The translations under genes were made by a program, and so were the position numbers. The notes below the pieces were generated by a model. That model was not told the origin of the DNA and did no database searches. It worked only from the letters and a program-made list of their open reading frames with translations. 64,000 nt of DNA from JBHIKY01 sp042139015 (lineage in GTDB: Bacteria; Bacillota; Bacilli; Bacillales; Marinococcaceae). The stretch lies in NCBI RefSeq assembly GCF_042139015.1, contig NZ_JBHIKY010000008.1:124001-188000 (forward strand). Reading direction: 5' to 3'. Below, one piece after another: positions 25,224 through 33,414 of the stretch. Numbering within the stretch: position 1 is the first letter of the stretch; each line of letters opens with the position of its first letter.

Positions 25224-27632
25224 ATGTTTACAGCATTACATCTTGCTATCATCGCCCCATTCCTTGCAGCAATCCTGGTGCCATTTCTTTATAAATGGCT
25301 ACCTAAAATACATACCGGATGGTTTGTATTAATAATTCCATCCATATTGTTCCTATATTTCTTATCTTATATACCAGTAACTTCTGCTGGTAATTCAGTC
25401 AGGGCTGTATTTGAATGGGTTCCTTCCTTTGACGTTAATTTCGTTGCTTACGTGGACGGGCTGGGTCTATTGTTTGCATTATTGATCACCGGAATTGGGG
25501 CACTGGTTGTTTTATATTCGATTTACTATCTCGATAAAACAAAAGAAGCACTTCATCAATTTTATACATATCTGCTTATGTTTATGGGCGCTATGCTCGG
25601 TGTTGTCCTATCGGACAATCTAATTGTCTTATATACTTTCTGGGAATTAACAAGTTTATCTTCGTTTTTGTTAATTGCCTACTGGTACGAAAAAGAAAAA
25701 TCAAGATACGGTGCTTTAAAATCAATGCTTATCACCGTTTTCGGCGGTTTTTCGATGTTGATCGGTATCGTTCTTATATATGTAATTACTGGAACATTCA
25801 ATATTTCTGAAATTATAGCTAGTCCAGGTAACTTGACAGAATCAGCCTACTTTCTGCCGGCCATGCTGCTTATTCTGCTTGGTGCTTTTACAAAATCAGC
25901 GCAATTTCCTTTCCATATCTGGCTGCCGGACGCGATGGAGGCGCCAACTCCAGTCAGTGCTTATTTACATTCCGCAACGATGGTAAAAGCGGGCTTATAT
26001 TTAGTGGCTAGACTCAGCCCGGTATTTGCAGCTTCAGCAGAATGGTTCTGGCTCGTTGCAGGTTTTGGAATGACAACATTATTCTGGGGGTCTTTCTCTG
26101 CTGTGAGGCAGACAGACCTTAAGGGAATACTTGCCTATTCAACAGTGAGTCAGCTCGGTATGATTCTCTCTTTGCTTGGTGTTGGAGCAGCAGCTCTGCA
26201 TTTCGACACTATTGATGACAATCTTTTTACCGGTGCGACACTGGCGGCAATCTTTCATTTAATAAATCATGCAACGTTTAAAGGAAGTTTATTTATGATG
26301 GCCGGCATCGTTGATCATGAAACCGGAACTCGTGATATCCGCAGACTTGGTGGACTGATGACTGTAATGCCCATCACGTTTACGATTGCTGTAATCGGCG
26401 GATTTTCAATGGCAGGACTTCCCCCATTTAACGGTTTTTTAAGTAAAGAATTGTTTTTCACTTCCATGGTTAACATTACAGAGTTTAATTTGTTCCATGT
26501 AGATACATTCGGAGTATTATTTCCAATTGCTGCATGGACGGCGAGTGTCTTTACATTTGTCTACAGCATGATTCTAATTTTCAAAACATTCGGCGGAAAG
26601 CTGAAGCCTGAAAAATTGGAAAAAAAACCGCACGAGGCCCCTGTCGGCATGTTGATTTCGCCACTGATACTTGTCAGCCTCGTCGTTGTATTCGGTCTGT
26701 TCCCGAATATTCTATCTTACTCCTTAATAGAGCCGGCGATGGCTTCTATACAGCCTTCCCTTCTCGGTGAAGGCGAACAGTTCTATGTGGATATTTATTT
26801 CTGGCACGGCTGGAACCTGCCGTTATATATGACAATAGCTGTAGTCGCAGCAGGCTCGCTATTGTACTTAACGGTAAAGAAATGGTCACGAGTGTATAAC
26901 CTGTTTCCTGAAGCATTGTCTTTTAACAAAATATACGACCAAACGTTATTCTTCACTGAAAAGAGCTCTTCAGCCCTTACAGGATGGTATATGAGAGGTT
27001 ATATTAGAGATTACTTTCTCTATATCTTCTCGATAATGGCTGCTATGCTTCTATTCACGATGATAAACAAAGGAGCTTTTGCATTAAGTACTGAAAACAC
27101 AGCACCTGTCAGTTTATATGAAATCATTCTCATCCTGGTTTTGCTCACTGCGACTGTTATAGTAATGTTTACTACTTCGAGATTAAAAGCAATTATCAGC
27201 CTGGGTGTCGTTGGATATTCTGTCGCATTGTTTTTTGTTGTATTCAGGGCACCGGACCTTGCATTAACTCAATTAATTATTGAAACTGTTTCTGTTTCTT
27301 TATTTCTTCTCTGCTTTTATCATCTGCCAAAGATTGCTAAGGAGATGCAGAATATAAGATTTCAGGCAGGGAACTTTATCATTTCAATTATTGTAGGTAC
27401 CACCGTTACTTTAATTGCCTTATCAGTAAATAGTAACCAGCTGTTTGATTCTATATCAGAATTTTTTGTAGAAGCAAGCTATGACCAGGCTGGCGGACGC
27501 AATATGGTAAATGTAATTCTCGTTGACTTTCGAGGCTTTGATACCTTGCTGGAAATCCTTGTTCTAGGAATTGCAGCTTTAGGAATTTATTCGATGATTA
27601 AACTTCGACTGGCAGGGAGGAATGACCTTTGA
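25224..27632 (+). CDS. mrpA: Mrp Na+/H+ antiporter subunit A
   Basis: Largest subunit of the multi-subunit cation/proton antiporter that exports Na+ and supports alkaline pH and salt tolerance. The 802-residue polytopic protein has an N-terminal NuoL-like antiporter region (TFWELTSLSSFLLIAYW; FHIWLPDAMEAPTPVSAYLH; HLINHATFKGSLFM) and a C-terminal MrpA-specific extension with an MrpB-like domain (RAPDLALTQLIIETVSVSLF). AAGGAGG precedes the ATG. The last codons overlap the mrpB start by 4 bp. First gene of mrpABCDEFG; length equals B. subtilis MrpA. Confidence 0.98.
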   Translation: MFTALHLAIIAPFLAAILVPFLYKWLPKIHTGWFVLIIPSILFLYFLSYIPVTSAGNSVRAVFEWVPSFDVNFVAYVDGLGLLFALLITGIGALVVLYSIYYLDKTKEALHQFYTYLLMFMGAMLGVVLSDNLIVLYTFWELTSLSSFLLIAYWYEKEKSRYGALKSMLITVFGGFSMLIGIVLIYVITGTFNISEIIASPGNLTESAYFLPAMLLILLGAFTKSAQFPFHIWLPDAMEAPTPVSAYLHSATMVKAGLYLVARLSPVFAASAEWFWLVAGFGMTTLFWGSFSAVRQTDLKGILAYSTVSQLGMILSLLGVGAAALHFDTIDDNLFTGATLAAIFHLINHATFKGSLFMMAGIVDHETGTRDIRRLGGLMTVMPITFTIAVIGGFSMAGLPPFNGFLSKELFFTSMVNITEFNLFHVDTFGVLFPIAAWTASVFTFVYSMILIFKTFGGKLKPEKLEKKPHEAPVGMLISPLILVSLVVVFGLFPNILSYSLIEPAMASIQPSLLGEGEQFYVDIYFWHGWNLPLYMTIAVVAAGSLLYLTVKKWSRVYNLFPEALSFNKIYDQTLFFTEKSSSALTGWYMRGYIRDYFLYIFSIMAAMLLFTMINKGAFALSTENTAPVSLYEIILILVLLTATVIVMFTTSRLKAIISLGVVGYSVALFFVVFRAPDLALTQLIIETVSVSLFLLCFYHLPKIAKEMQNIRFQAGNFIISIIVGTTVTLIALSVNSNQLFDSISEFFVEASYDQAGGRNMVNVILVDFRGFDTLLEILVLGIAALGIYSMIKLRLAGRNDL

Positions 27633-28051
27633 AAACGAATGATGTGATTTTACAAACAGTGACCAAGGTTGTTCTGTTCCTTATTTTGTCGTTCTCCGTT
27701 TTTATGTTTTTCAACGGGCACCACGAACCGGGCGGCGGATTTATCGGAGGACTAATGACCGCTTCAGGAATTGTACTGCTATTGCTGGCGTTTGATTTGA
27801 CGACAGTGAAAAATGCTCTTCCTCTTGATTTTAAACTGTTAATTCCGGCAGGCCTGCTTACGGCTATTGGAGCTGGAGTCGGTTCGTTTTTCTTTGGAGT
27901 GCCTTTTCTGTCTCATACTTATGATTACTTCACTTTCCCGGTTCTCGGCGAGCTTGAACTTGCTACAGCCTTGATTTTTGATATTGGGGTTTATCTGGTC
28001 GTTGTCGGGGTGACCCTTGCAATAATTCAAACGATTGGAGAGGATACCTGA
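27629..28051 (+). CDS. mrpB: Mrp Na+/H+ antiporter subunit B
   Basis: A 140-residue membrane protein with about four transmembrane segments and the family motif FFNGHHEPGGGFIGGLMTA near residue 30. The start is TTG (27629-27631), overlapping the mrpA stop by 4 bp, with GGCAGGGAGG upstream. The C-terminal FDIGVYLVVVGVTLAIIQ segment is typical. It is required for assembly of the complex with MrpA and the other subunits. Confidence 0.97.
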   Translation: MKTNDVILQTVTKVVLFLILSFSVFMFFNGHHEPGGGFIGGLMTASGIVLLLLAFDLTTVKNALPLDFKLLIPAGLLTAIGAGVGSFFFGVPFLSHTYDYFTFPVLGELELATALIFDIGVYLVVVGVTLAIIQTIGEDT

Positions 28052-28392
28052 TGGAAATATTAATGTCCATCGTGGTTGGGGCTTTATTTATGGCCGGCAC
28101 CTACCTTGTGCTGACCAAAAACATAATCAGGGTAATTATCGGAACAGCTATGCTGAGCCACGGCGCTCATCTTCTTCTGCTCACTATGGCAGGATTAAAA
28201 ACCGGTGCCCCTCCTTTACTTGGGCTCGAAGCGCCAAATTACACAGATCCTTTACCACAAGCACTGATTCTCACAGCGATCGTCATAAGCTTCGGGGTAA
28301 CCTCCCTGTTTCTTGTGCTTGGTTATCGCGCTTATCAGGTAACAGGAACAGACAGCACCGATAGATTGAGAGGATCTGATTCTTATGACTAA
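28051..28392 (+). CDS. mrpC: Mrp Na+/H+ antiporter subunit C
   Basis: A 113-residue NuoK-like subunit with three transmembrane helices. The ATG shares one base with the mrpB stop. Recognisable features are the TYLVLTKNIIRVIIGTAMLS region (residues 12-31) and DPLPQALILTAIVISFGVTS (67-86), typical of MrpC/NuoK. Its end overlaps mrpD by 8 bp. Length equals B. subtilis MrpC. Confidence 0.97.
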   Translation: MEILMSIVVGALFMAGTYLVLTKNIIRVIIGTAMLSHGAHLLLLTMAGLKTGAPPLLGLEAPNYTDPLPQALILTAIVISFGVTSLFLVLGYRAYQVTGTDSTDRLRGSDSYD

Positions 28393-29866
28393 TATGTTAA
28401 TATATCCATTACTTATCCCATTGATTGCGGGGGTTGTCTTATTATTTGCTCCAGGTAAATTAAAGTTTCAGCGCACACTCAGTTTACTCAGCAGTGCTCT
28501 GTTGATTGTTGTAAATATAATTATTTTGATAAAAGTTAATAAAATTGGAATTACTACATTAGAACTCGGGGGATGGCAGCCGCCGTTCGGTATTGTGCTG
28601 GTCGGGGATCTTTTCGCTTTAATCCTGGTAACAGTAACATCCATTGTCAGTTTTCCAATATTACTTTACTCCGTCTACTCCGTTGGTGCAGATCGTGAAA
28701 AACATTATTTTCACTCATTCTTTTTATTTCTAATTACCGGCGTAAGCGGTGCCTTTTTAACAGGTGATATCTTCAACCTGTTCGTATTCTTTGAAGTACT
28801 TCTCATTTCTTCCTACGCTTTAATAGTATTAGGAGGTACAAAGGTCCAGCTGCGAGAATCATTTAAGTATGTGCTCGTTAATGTTGTCTCATCCGCCCTG
28901 TTCGTAGTTGCTGTCGCATATCTTTATGGGGTTGCAGGCACGTTAAATATGGCACAGCTCGGGGAGCGTATAGGGAGTATTGAATCATCTCCTATCCTGA
29001 CTGTTATCGCCATCCTGTTTTTAATAGTATTCGGGTTAAAAGGAGCACTGTTCCCTCTTTACTTCTGGCTGCCTGCTTCATATGCAGCTCCTCCGCCCGC
29101 GATCGCAGCCTTATTCGGCGCATTGCTGACGAAGGTCGGGATCTATTCCATTTTTCGTACATACACTCTCATTTTTACACATGACAGTGGGTTTACTCAT
29201 CAATTCCTTGCTATTCTTTCAGGAGTGACAATGCTTGCTGGGGTAATTGGTGCGATTGCACACAGCGATATTAAGAAAATTCTCATTTACAATGTTATTG
29301 TGGCGGTCGGTTTTATATTATTTGGAACTGCTACTTTAACTGAAGCCGGCTACACTGGCGCTGTGTATTATTTGATTCATGATATAGTAATTAAAGCAGC
29401 TCTATTTCTAATAATAGGAGCAGTGATCGCTGCTGCAGGAACGAGCAATTTAAAAGAGATGGGCGGACTGATTAAACATCACCCCCTGCTTGGCTGGCTG
29501 TTCTTCACGGCAACACTTGCCTTGGCAGGTGTCCCTCCTCTTAGTGGATTCTTTGGAAAGCTTCTGCTCATTCAAGGCGGGATTGAAGCCGGCTATTACT
29601 GGATTGTCGGAATTCTAATGCTGTCGAGCCTTCTGGTCCTCTATTCAATGATAAGAATTTTTCTGAATGGGTTTTTCGGAGAAGTAAAGCTGCCGCACAT
29701 TTCGCAGCACGGAAGCACAAAAGGACTGGTTTTTCCTTGCGCATTGTTAGTTGCCGTTTCAGTGTTCATGGGACTTGGAGCAGAAAGCCTAAACCCTTAC
29801 GTAATGAATGCTGTAGATACCCTGCTCAATCCAGACTACTACATTGACGCCGTATTAAAGGAGTAA
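28385..29866 (+). CDS. mrpD: Mrp Na+/H+ antiporter subunit D
   Basis: A 493-residue NuoN/NuoM-like antiporter subunit with about 14 transmembrane segments. It contains the conserved FNLFVFFEVLLISSYAL (proton-channel Glu, near residue 137), KGALFPLYFWLPASYAAPPP (~219) and FFTATLALAGVPPLSGFFGK (~371). It overlaps mrpC by 8 bp and is followed 4 bp later by mrpE. Length equals that of B. subtilis MrpD. Confidence 0.97.
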   Translation: MTNMLIYPLLIPLIAGVVLLFAPGKLKFQRTLSLLSSALLIVVNIIILIKVNKIGITTLELGGWQPPFGIVLVGDLFALILVTVTSIVSFPILLYSVYSVGADREKHYFHSFFLFLITGVSGAFLTGDIFNLFVFFEVLLISSYALIVLGGTKVQLRESFKYVLVNVVSSALFVVAVAYLYGVAGTLNMAQLGERIGSIESSPILTVIAILFLIVFGLKGALFPLYFWLPASYAAPPPAIAALFGALLTKVGIYSIFRTYTLIFTHDSGFTHQFLAILSGVTMLAGVIGAIAHSDIKKILIYNVIVAVGFILFGTATLTEAGYTGAVYYLIHDIVIKAALFLIIGAVIAAAGTSNLKEMGGLIKHHPLLGWLFFTATLALAGVPPLSGFFGKLLLIQGGIEAGYYWIVGILMLSSLLVLYSMIRIFLNGFFGEVKLPHISQHGSTKGLVFPCALLVAVSVFMGLGAESLNPYVMNAVDTLLNPDYYIDAVLKE

Positions 29867-29870
29867 TGCC

Positions 29871-30347
29871 ATGTCTTTTCAAATTATGATCAACGTAATT
29901 ATTGCCCTTATGTGGATGTTTTTAACAAACGCATGGAGCTTTGGCAGTTTTGTCAGCGGTTTTGCTATCGGAGCGGCGATCCTCTTTTTAGTCAGGGGGT
30001 TTTTCACTCATCGATTTTACTTAATTGGAATATATGCAATTTTTAAGCTGATCCTGATATTTATTAAAGAATTAATTCTTTCAAGTGTTCAGGTATTATC
30101 CCAATTACTGCAGCCGAAGCTCTCCATACAGCCGGGCATATTTTCACTCGAAATTGAATTGGAAAAGGATTGGGAAATAACTGTTCTTTCTTGTCTAATT
30201 ACTTTGACACCGGGAACACTTGTGGTGGATATCTCTCCCGATAATAAGATCCTTTACATTCACGCCATGGACCTGCCGGATGTGGAAACCGCAAAAAAAG
30301 ACATTGAAGGCAGCTTTATCAAAGCTATTCAGGAGGTGAGCCGCTGA
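29871..30347 (+). CDS. mrpE: Mrp Na+/H+ antiporter subunit E
   Basis: A 158-residue subunit with two or three N-terminal transmembrane helices and a soluble C-terminal domain containing VLSCLITLTPGTLVVDIS and LYIHAMDLPD, hallmarks of MrpE. It starts 4 bp after mrpD and its stop shares a base with the mrpF start. Length equals B. subtilis MrpE. Confidence 0.96.
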   Translation: MSFQIMINVIIALMWMFLTNAWSFGSFVSGFAIGAAILFLVRGFFTHRFYLIGIYAIFKLILIFIKELILSSVQVLSQLLQPKLSIQPGIFSLEIELEKDWEITVLSCLITLTPGTLVVDISPDNKILYIHAMDLPDVETAKKDIEGSFIKAIQEVSR

Positions 30348-30628
30348 TGATCGAAATAATGTTTTATCTTGCAGCGGTTTTAATCTCCTGTGCAATTCTG
30401 ATTGCTCTCTACCGTGTTGCAAAGGGCCCTTCTGTGCCAGACAGGGTTATCGCTCTTGATATGATTGGAATAAACCTCGTAAGCCTAATAGCCATTATCT
30501 CACTCATCTTAGAGACAACTGCATTCCTTGAAGTAATGCTCTTATTGGGGATTCTCGCATTTATAGGAACAGTGGCTTTCTCTAAATTTATTGAAAAGGG
30601 TGTTGTCATTGAACGGAAACGAAATTAG
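30347..30628 (+). CDS. mrpF: Mrp Na+/H+ antiporter subunit F
   Basis: A 93-residue membrane protein with three transmembrane helices and the characteristic RVAKGPSVPDRVIALDMIG segment between helices one and two. It shares a base with the mrpE stop, and its C-terminus overlaps the mrpG start by 20 bp. Confidence 0.96.
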   Translation: MIEIMFYLAAVLISCAILIALYRVAKGPSVPDRVIALDMIGINLVSLIAIISLILETTAFLEVMLLLGILAFIGTVAFSKFIEKGVVIERKRN

Positions 30629-30974
30629 CAGTGTTGTGGTCGCAATTATCGTGCTGGCCGGGGCTCTACTGTCTTTTATCAGCGCCTTTGGAATAATAAG
30701 GCTCCCGGACATATATACTCGATCACATGCTGCTACAAAAGCAGCCACCCTTGGAGTTATGTTTGTTCTTTTAGGCACTTTTATTTTCTTTGCATTTGTA
30801 GAAAACATGGTGAGTCTCCGTATTTTACTCGGGATTGTTTTTATATTTATTACTGCTCCAGTCGGCGGACATCTCATTGCGAGAGCAGCATACCATTCGG
30901 GAGTTCCTCTTTGGGAGGCAACCACTCAAGATGAATTAGCGGATAAGAAAAAGAAACGACATATATCAAATTAA
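30609..30974 (+). CDS. mrpG: Mrp Na+/H+ antiporter subunit G
   Basis: A 121-residue membrane protein with three transmembrane helices and the family signature FGIIRLPDIYTRSHAATKAA around residues 28-47; the tail is basic (KKKKRH). I start at TTG 30609-30611, six bases after AAAAGGGTG; the open frame reaches 30591, but that TTG has no ribosome binding site. Last gene of the operon. No clear terminator follows. Confidence 0.95.
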   Translation: MNGNEISSVVVAIIVLAGALLSFISAFGIIRLPDIYTRSHAATKAATLGVMFVLLGTFIFFAFVENMVSLRILLGIVFIFITAPVGGHLIARAAYHSGVPLWEATTQDELADKKKKRHISN

Positions 30975-31163
30975 TATTATAATATATTACATTTTTCGTT
31001 CTTTTTCGCTATTTTTCATTATTCAGTCGAAATAATTAAGCAGCACCGCAGTTAATATGGTCATTTTTGTAAAAGTCAGTGATATCAAGGCTTTCAAGAG
31101 ATTATCTTTTGAATAAAATGGACTGCATTTCTTTCTTTTTACCTTATAATTACCCTCTAACAC

Positions 31164-31193
31164 TTGACACATCAAGGGTTGCATGTGTAAATT
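31164..31193 (+). promoter_or_regulatory. Probable sigma-A promoter for hup
   Basis: TTGACA (31164-31169) is followed after 18 bp by TAAATT (31188-31193), about 50 bp before the HU gene. The -35 is perfect and the -10 mediocre. The rest of the mrpG-hup gap (30975-31163) shows nothing I recognise. Confidence 0.5.
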
Positions 31194-31241
31194 TGTATTG
31201 TACAGGCTCTATATTATTAGGAATGAAAGGGAGTTTTTTTG

Positions 31242-31514
31242 ATGAACAAGACGGATTTAATTAATTCTGTATCAGAACAAGCAGACATTTCAAAAAAGGA
31301 TGCCTCTAAAGCAGTAGACGCTGTATTCGACAGCATCACTGACAGCCTTAAAAAAGGAGACAAAATCCAGCTTGTTGGTTTTGGAAGCTTTGAAGTTCGT
31401 GAACGGGCAGCACGTAAAGGCCGTAATCCACAAACTGGCGAAGAAATTAAAATTCCTGCTACGAAAAATCCTGCCTTCCGTCCAGGAAAGCAACTAAAAG
31501 ATGCTGTTAACTAA
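31242..31514 (+). CDS. hup: HU family DNA-binding protein
   Basis: Histone-like DNA-bending protein. The 90-residue sequence MNKTDLINSVSEQADISKKDA... carries the HU signature VGFGSFEVRERAARKGRNPQ at about residues 42-61 with the PxxPAFRPGKxLK beta-arm/C-terminal end. I use the ATG at 31242, with GAAAGGGAG upstream; a TTG one codon earlier is open but not needed. Monocistronic, between its own promoter and a strong terminator. It could be the main HBsu-type HU or a second copy; the window does not decide. Confidence 0.95.
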   Translation: MNKTDLINSVSEQADISKKDASKAVDAVFDSITDSLKKGDKIQLVGFGSFEVRERAARKGRNPQTGEEIKIPATKNPAFRPGKQLKDAVN

Positions 31515-31527
31515 TTTAATGGAAATG

Positions 31528-31555
31528 GCCCTTCCGGTATCCGGAAGGGCTTTCT
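31528..31555 (+). terminator. Terminator of hup
   Basis: GCCCTTCCGG-TAT-CCGGAAGGGC forms a 10-bp GC-rich stem followed by TTTCTCT, 14 bp after the hup stop. It also faces the end of sigK. Confidence 0.85.
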
Positions 31556-31565
31556 CTATGCAGTG

Positions 31566-32288
31566 CTACAAAGACTGTCCGGACGTACCTGCCTTCTGCT
31601 GTTTATAAAATTCATGCAGAAGTTTCAATAACGCCCGCTTTTCAATTCTAGATACATAACTTCGCGATATCCCTAATTCTTTTGCTATTTCACGCTGGGT
31701 TTTCTCTTTTTTGTTATCCAGTCCAAACCTGCTGATTATGACTTCTTTCTCTCTTACATCAAGCATGGTCATATATTGCTTGACCTGGAGTTTTTCTACT
31801 TTTAATTGTACAATGTCAGCAATATCCGGCCCCTCTTCCTGCAGAACATCGAGCAGGGAAATTTCGTTTCCCTCTTTATCACTGCCAATAGGGTCATGAA
31901 GCGAAATATCTTTTTTAACTTTTTTCAAAGCCCTCAGGTGCATTAAAATTTCGTTCTCAACACATCTCGCTGCATACGTTGCCAGCTTGGTTCCTTTATC
32001 TGGAGAATAACTTTCAATTCCTTTAATTAAACCAATTGTGCCGATAGAAATTAAATCCTCGGTGTCCTCTCGAGTATTTTCAAATTTCTTGACAATGTGG
32101 GCGACCAGCCTCAAATTATGTTCAATTAATGTATTTCTTGCTGATGCATCACCTGCTTGCATGAGCTTAAGATAATATTTCTCATCTTCTTTAGACAAGG
32201 GCTGTGGGAAAGCATTGTTTTTCACATATGATATAAACAGGGTAAGCTCTTTAAAAAGGTAAATCGCGGCAGCCAAAACAGCAGACAC
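31566..32288 (-). CDS. sigK: RNA polymerase sigma-K factor (late mother cell), uninterrupted
   Basis: Mother-cell sigma factor of late sporulation. The 240-residue protein starts at GTG (32286-32288) with GAGGAGGTGAT upstream. The first ~20 residues form a hydrophobic pro-sequence (AVLAAAIYLFKELTLFISYV), removed by SpoIVFB in the known system, followed by KNNAFPQPLS at the expected processing region. Region 2 (NLRLVAHIVKKFENTREDTE; DLISIGTIGLIKGIESYS) and region 4 (EKTQREIAKELGISRSYVSR) are intact. In B. subtilis the gene is split by the skin element; here it is a single continuous frame. Confidence 0.96.
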   Translation of the reverse strand: MSAVLAAAIYLFKELTLFISYVKNNAFPQPLSKEDEKYYLKLMQAGDASARNTLIEHNLRLVAHIVKKFENTREDTEDLISIGTIGLIKGIESYSPDKGTKLATYAARCVENEILMHLRALKKVKKDISLHDPIGSDKEGNEISLLDVLQEEGPDIADIVQLKVEKLQVKQYMTMLDVREKEVIISRFGLDNKKEKTQREIAKELGISRSYVSRIEKRALLKLLHEFYKQQKAGTSGQSL

Positions 32289-32351
32289 CTCATCACCTCC
32301 TCTGCCTTACCAGTCTATGCAGCAGAAAGGTGATTCTTGTTTGTCCAATAT

Positions 32352-32380
32352 AAAAACGCTCAGCCGGAGATACTGAGCGT
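32352..32380 (-). terminator. Terminator of the 45-residue ORF
   Basis: On the minus strand ACGCTCAG-N9-CTGAGCGT is followed by TTTTTA. The stem begins right at the stop of the small ORF upstream. Confidence 0.8.
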
Positions 32381-32517
32381 CACTTGCAAAGCTTATTACT
32401 GATCCATTGCTTGCGAAGCATTTCCAGCACCAGTTCTTTTTCCGGTTTTGTTAAACGCCTGCCAAGAGTTTTTTCAAATTCTTTTTGCAAATTCGTGTAA
32501 TAAATGCTGCTTGACAA
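32380..32517 (-). CDS. Small hypothetical protein (45 residues)
   Basis: The frame from TTG 32515-32517 to TGA 32380-32382 reads (M)SSSIYYTNLQKEFEK..., with the motif LGRRLTKPEKELVLEMLRKQ in the second half, a basic, helix-prone sequence. GGGGAGTGG lies about 10 bp before the TTG, and a rho-independent terminator starts at the stop codon, so a real short transcript is likely. I do not recognise a characterised family; the GRxLTxxE pattern occurs in several unannotated small Bacillus proteins. Codon use resembles the neighbours. Confidence 0.6.
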   Translation of the reverse strand: MSSSIYYTNLQKEFEKTLGRRLTKPEKELVLEMLRKQWISNKLCK

Positions 32518-32689
32518 CCATGTACCACTCCCCACTATGATATCTTTGTATATCCTATCACAAATAATTACTTTTTTATATAAACCAACTTAATTTATAG
32601 AGATACTTGTACAAATGCCCCTAATTTAGTTTGTTTTGATAACCAATGAAAGGGAATGGTAATAATATGATCAAGTCAAGGAGTGATAG

Positions 32690-32998
32690 ATGATGAACAT
32701 AACAGTGACGCAGCCCGCGATTAAATGGTTTCAGGAGGAAATGAATGCTTCTAATGGAGATGCTATTCGTTTCTTTGCCCGTTATGGAGGCCATTCGCAA
32801 ATTCAAAGTGGATTCTCTCTTGGATTATCAAAAACAAAGCCTGCTGAAATAGGAGCATCAGCTGATATAGAAGGTATAACCTTCTTTGTTGAAGAAAAAG
32901 ACTTATGGTATTTTAAAGATCATCATCTTCATGTCAAATACAGCAGGAAATCAAAAGAAATAGAATTTGATTATAAGGAGCTGGAGGAGTCGGAATAA
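32690..32998 (+). CDS. yneR: HesB-like (YneR family) protein
   Basis: A 102-residue member of the HesB/IscA-like fold group of the YneR type. The sequence (M)MNITVTQPAIKWFQEEM, RFFARYGGHSQIQSGFSLGL and GITFFVEEKDLWYF follows the family; the cysteines needed for Fe-S binding in IscA are absent, so an Fe-S carrier role is doubtful. Two adjacent ATGs (32690 and 32693) are possible after AAGGAG; homology favours the second. It stands alone, with the terminator of the candidate RNA on the opposite strand just downstream. Confidence 0.85.
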   Translation: MMNITVTQPAIKWFQEEMNASNGDAIRFFARYGGHSQIQSGFSLGLSKTKPAEIGASADIEGITFFVEEKDLWYFKDHHLHVKYSRKSKEIEFDYKELEESE

Positions 32999-33052
32999 TT
33001 CGCCTTAGTTTTTCATCTATTTTCATCATTTAATAAGCAAAATTTTTTAAAT

Positions 33053-33219
33053 AAAAAAAGGCCGTCTGCCAGCATCCTGGCAGACGGCAAAAAAGGGAGA
33101 GAGAGTGATGCCTAAGGAGAGCCTTATTCACGGCATACAGAACAGCGGTGACCCTTTCCCTGGCGGGTGAACCAGATCGCAGCTTACAACATGGGCTGCA
33201 GGGTCTATATTACCTGTTC
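33053..33219 (-). ncRNA. Candidate structured small non-coding RNA
   Basis: On the minus strand a GC-rich, strongly structured stretch lies in an AT-rich gap. GACCC (33201-33205) pairs with GGGTC (33150-33154), enclosing two hairpins: GCAGC/GCTGC (33195-33199 with 33179-33183) and CTGG/CCAG (33172-33175 with 33160-33163), a three-way junction. A second helix stacks ATGCC/GGCAT (33132-33136 with 33108-33112) on TAAGG/CCTTA (33122-33126 with 33113-33117). A pyrimidine-rich single strand (CACTCTCTCTCCC) follows, then a 12-bp terminator stem (33061-33088) and seven Ts. The T-tract orients the transcript to the minus strand. No adequate ORF is present. I cannot assign it to a known RNA class. Confidence 0.6.
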
Positions 33220-33226
33220 TATCATT

Positions 33227-33255
33227 ATTTTATATAACTCTGCTATATCTTTCAC
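33227..33255 (-). promoter_or_regulatory. Possible promoter of the candidate ncRNA
   Basis: On the minus strand GTGAAA (33250-33255) and TAAAAT (33227-33232) are 17 bp apart, which would place the transcript start near 33219. The -10 is good, the -35 is 4 of 6. Confidence 0.4.
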
Positions 33256-33414
33256 GATTTTTGTCAGAAATTCTTTCACACTTTTTAAACAAGCGCTGAG
33301 TTCTACATTTGAGTTTCCAGCCAATTTTTACTATACTATATCACACAAACAACTTACATATTGTTTTGTACTGACGTTTGATAAATATGTTTAATATGAA
33401 CTGGGGGAGCTTTT

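Noticed and set aside
28035..28364. 109-codon plus-strand ORF overlapping mrpB/mrpC in another frame
   Set aside because: Fully covered by mrpC, which has clear family motifs; shadow frame.
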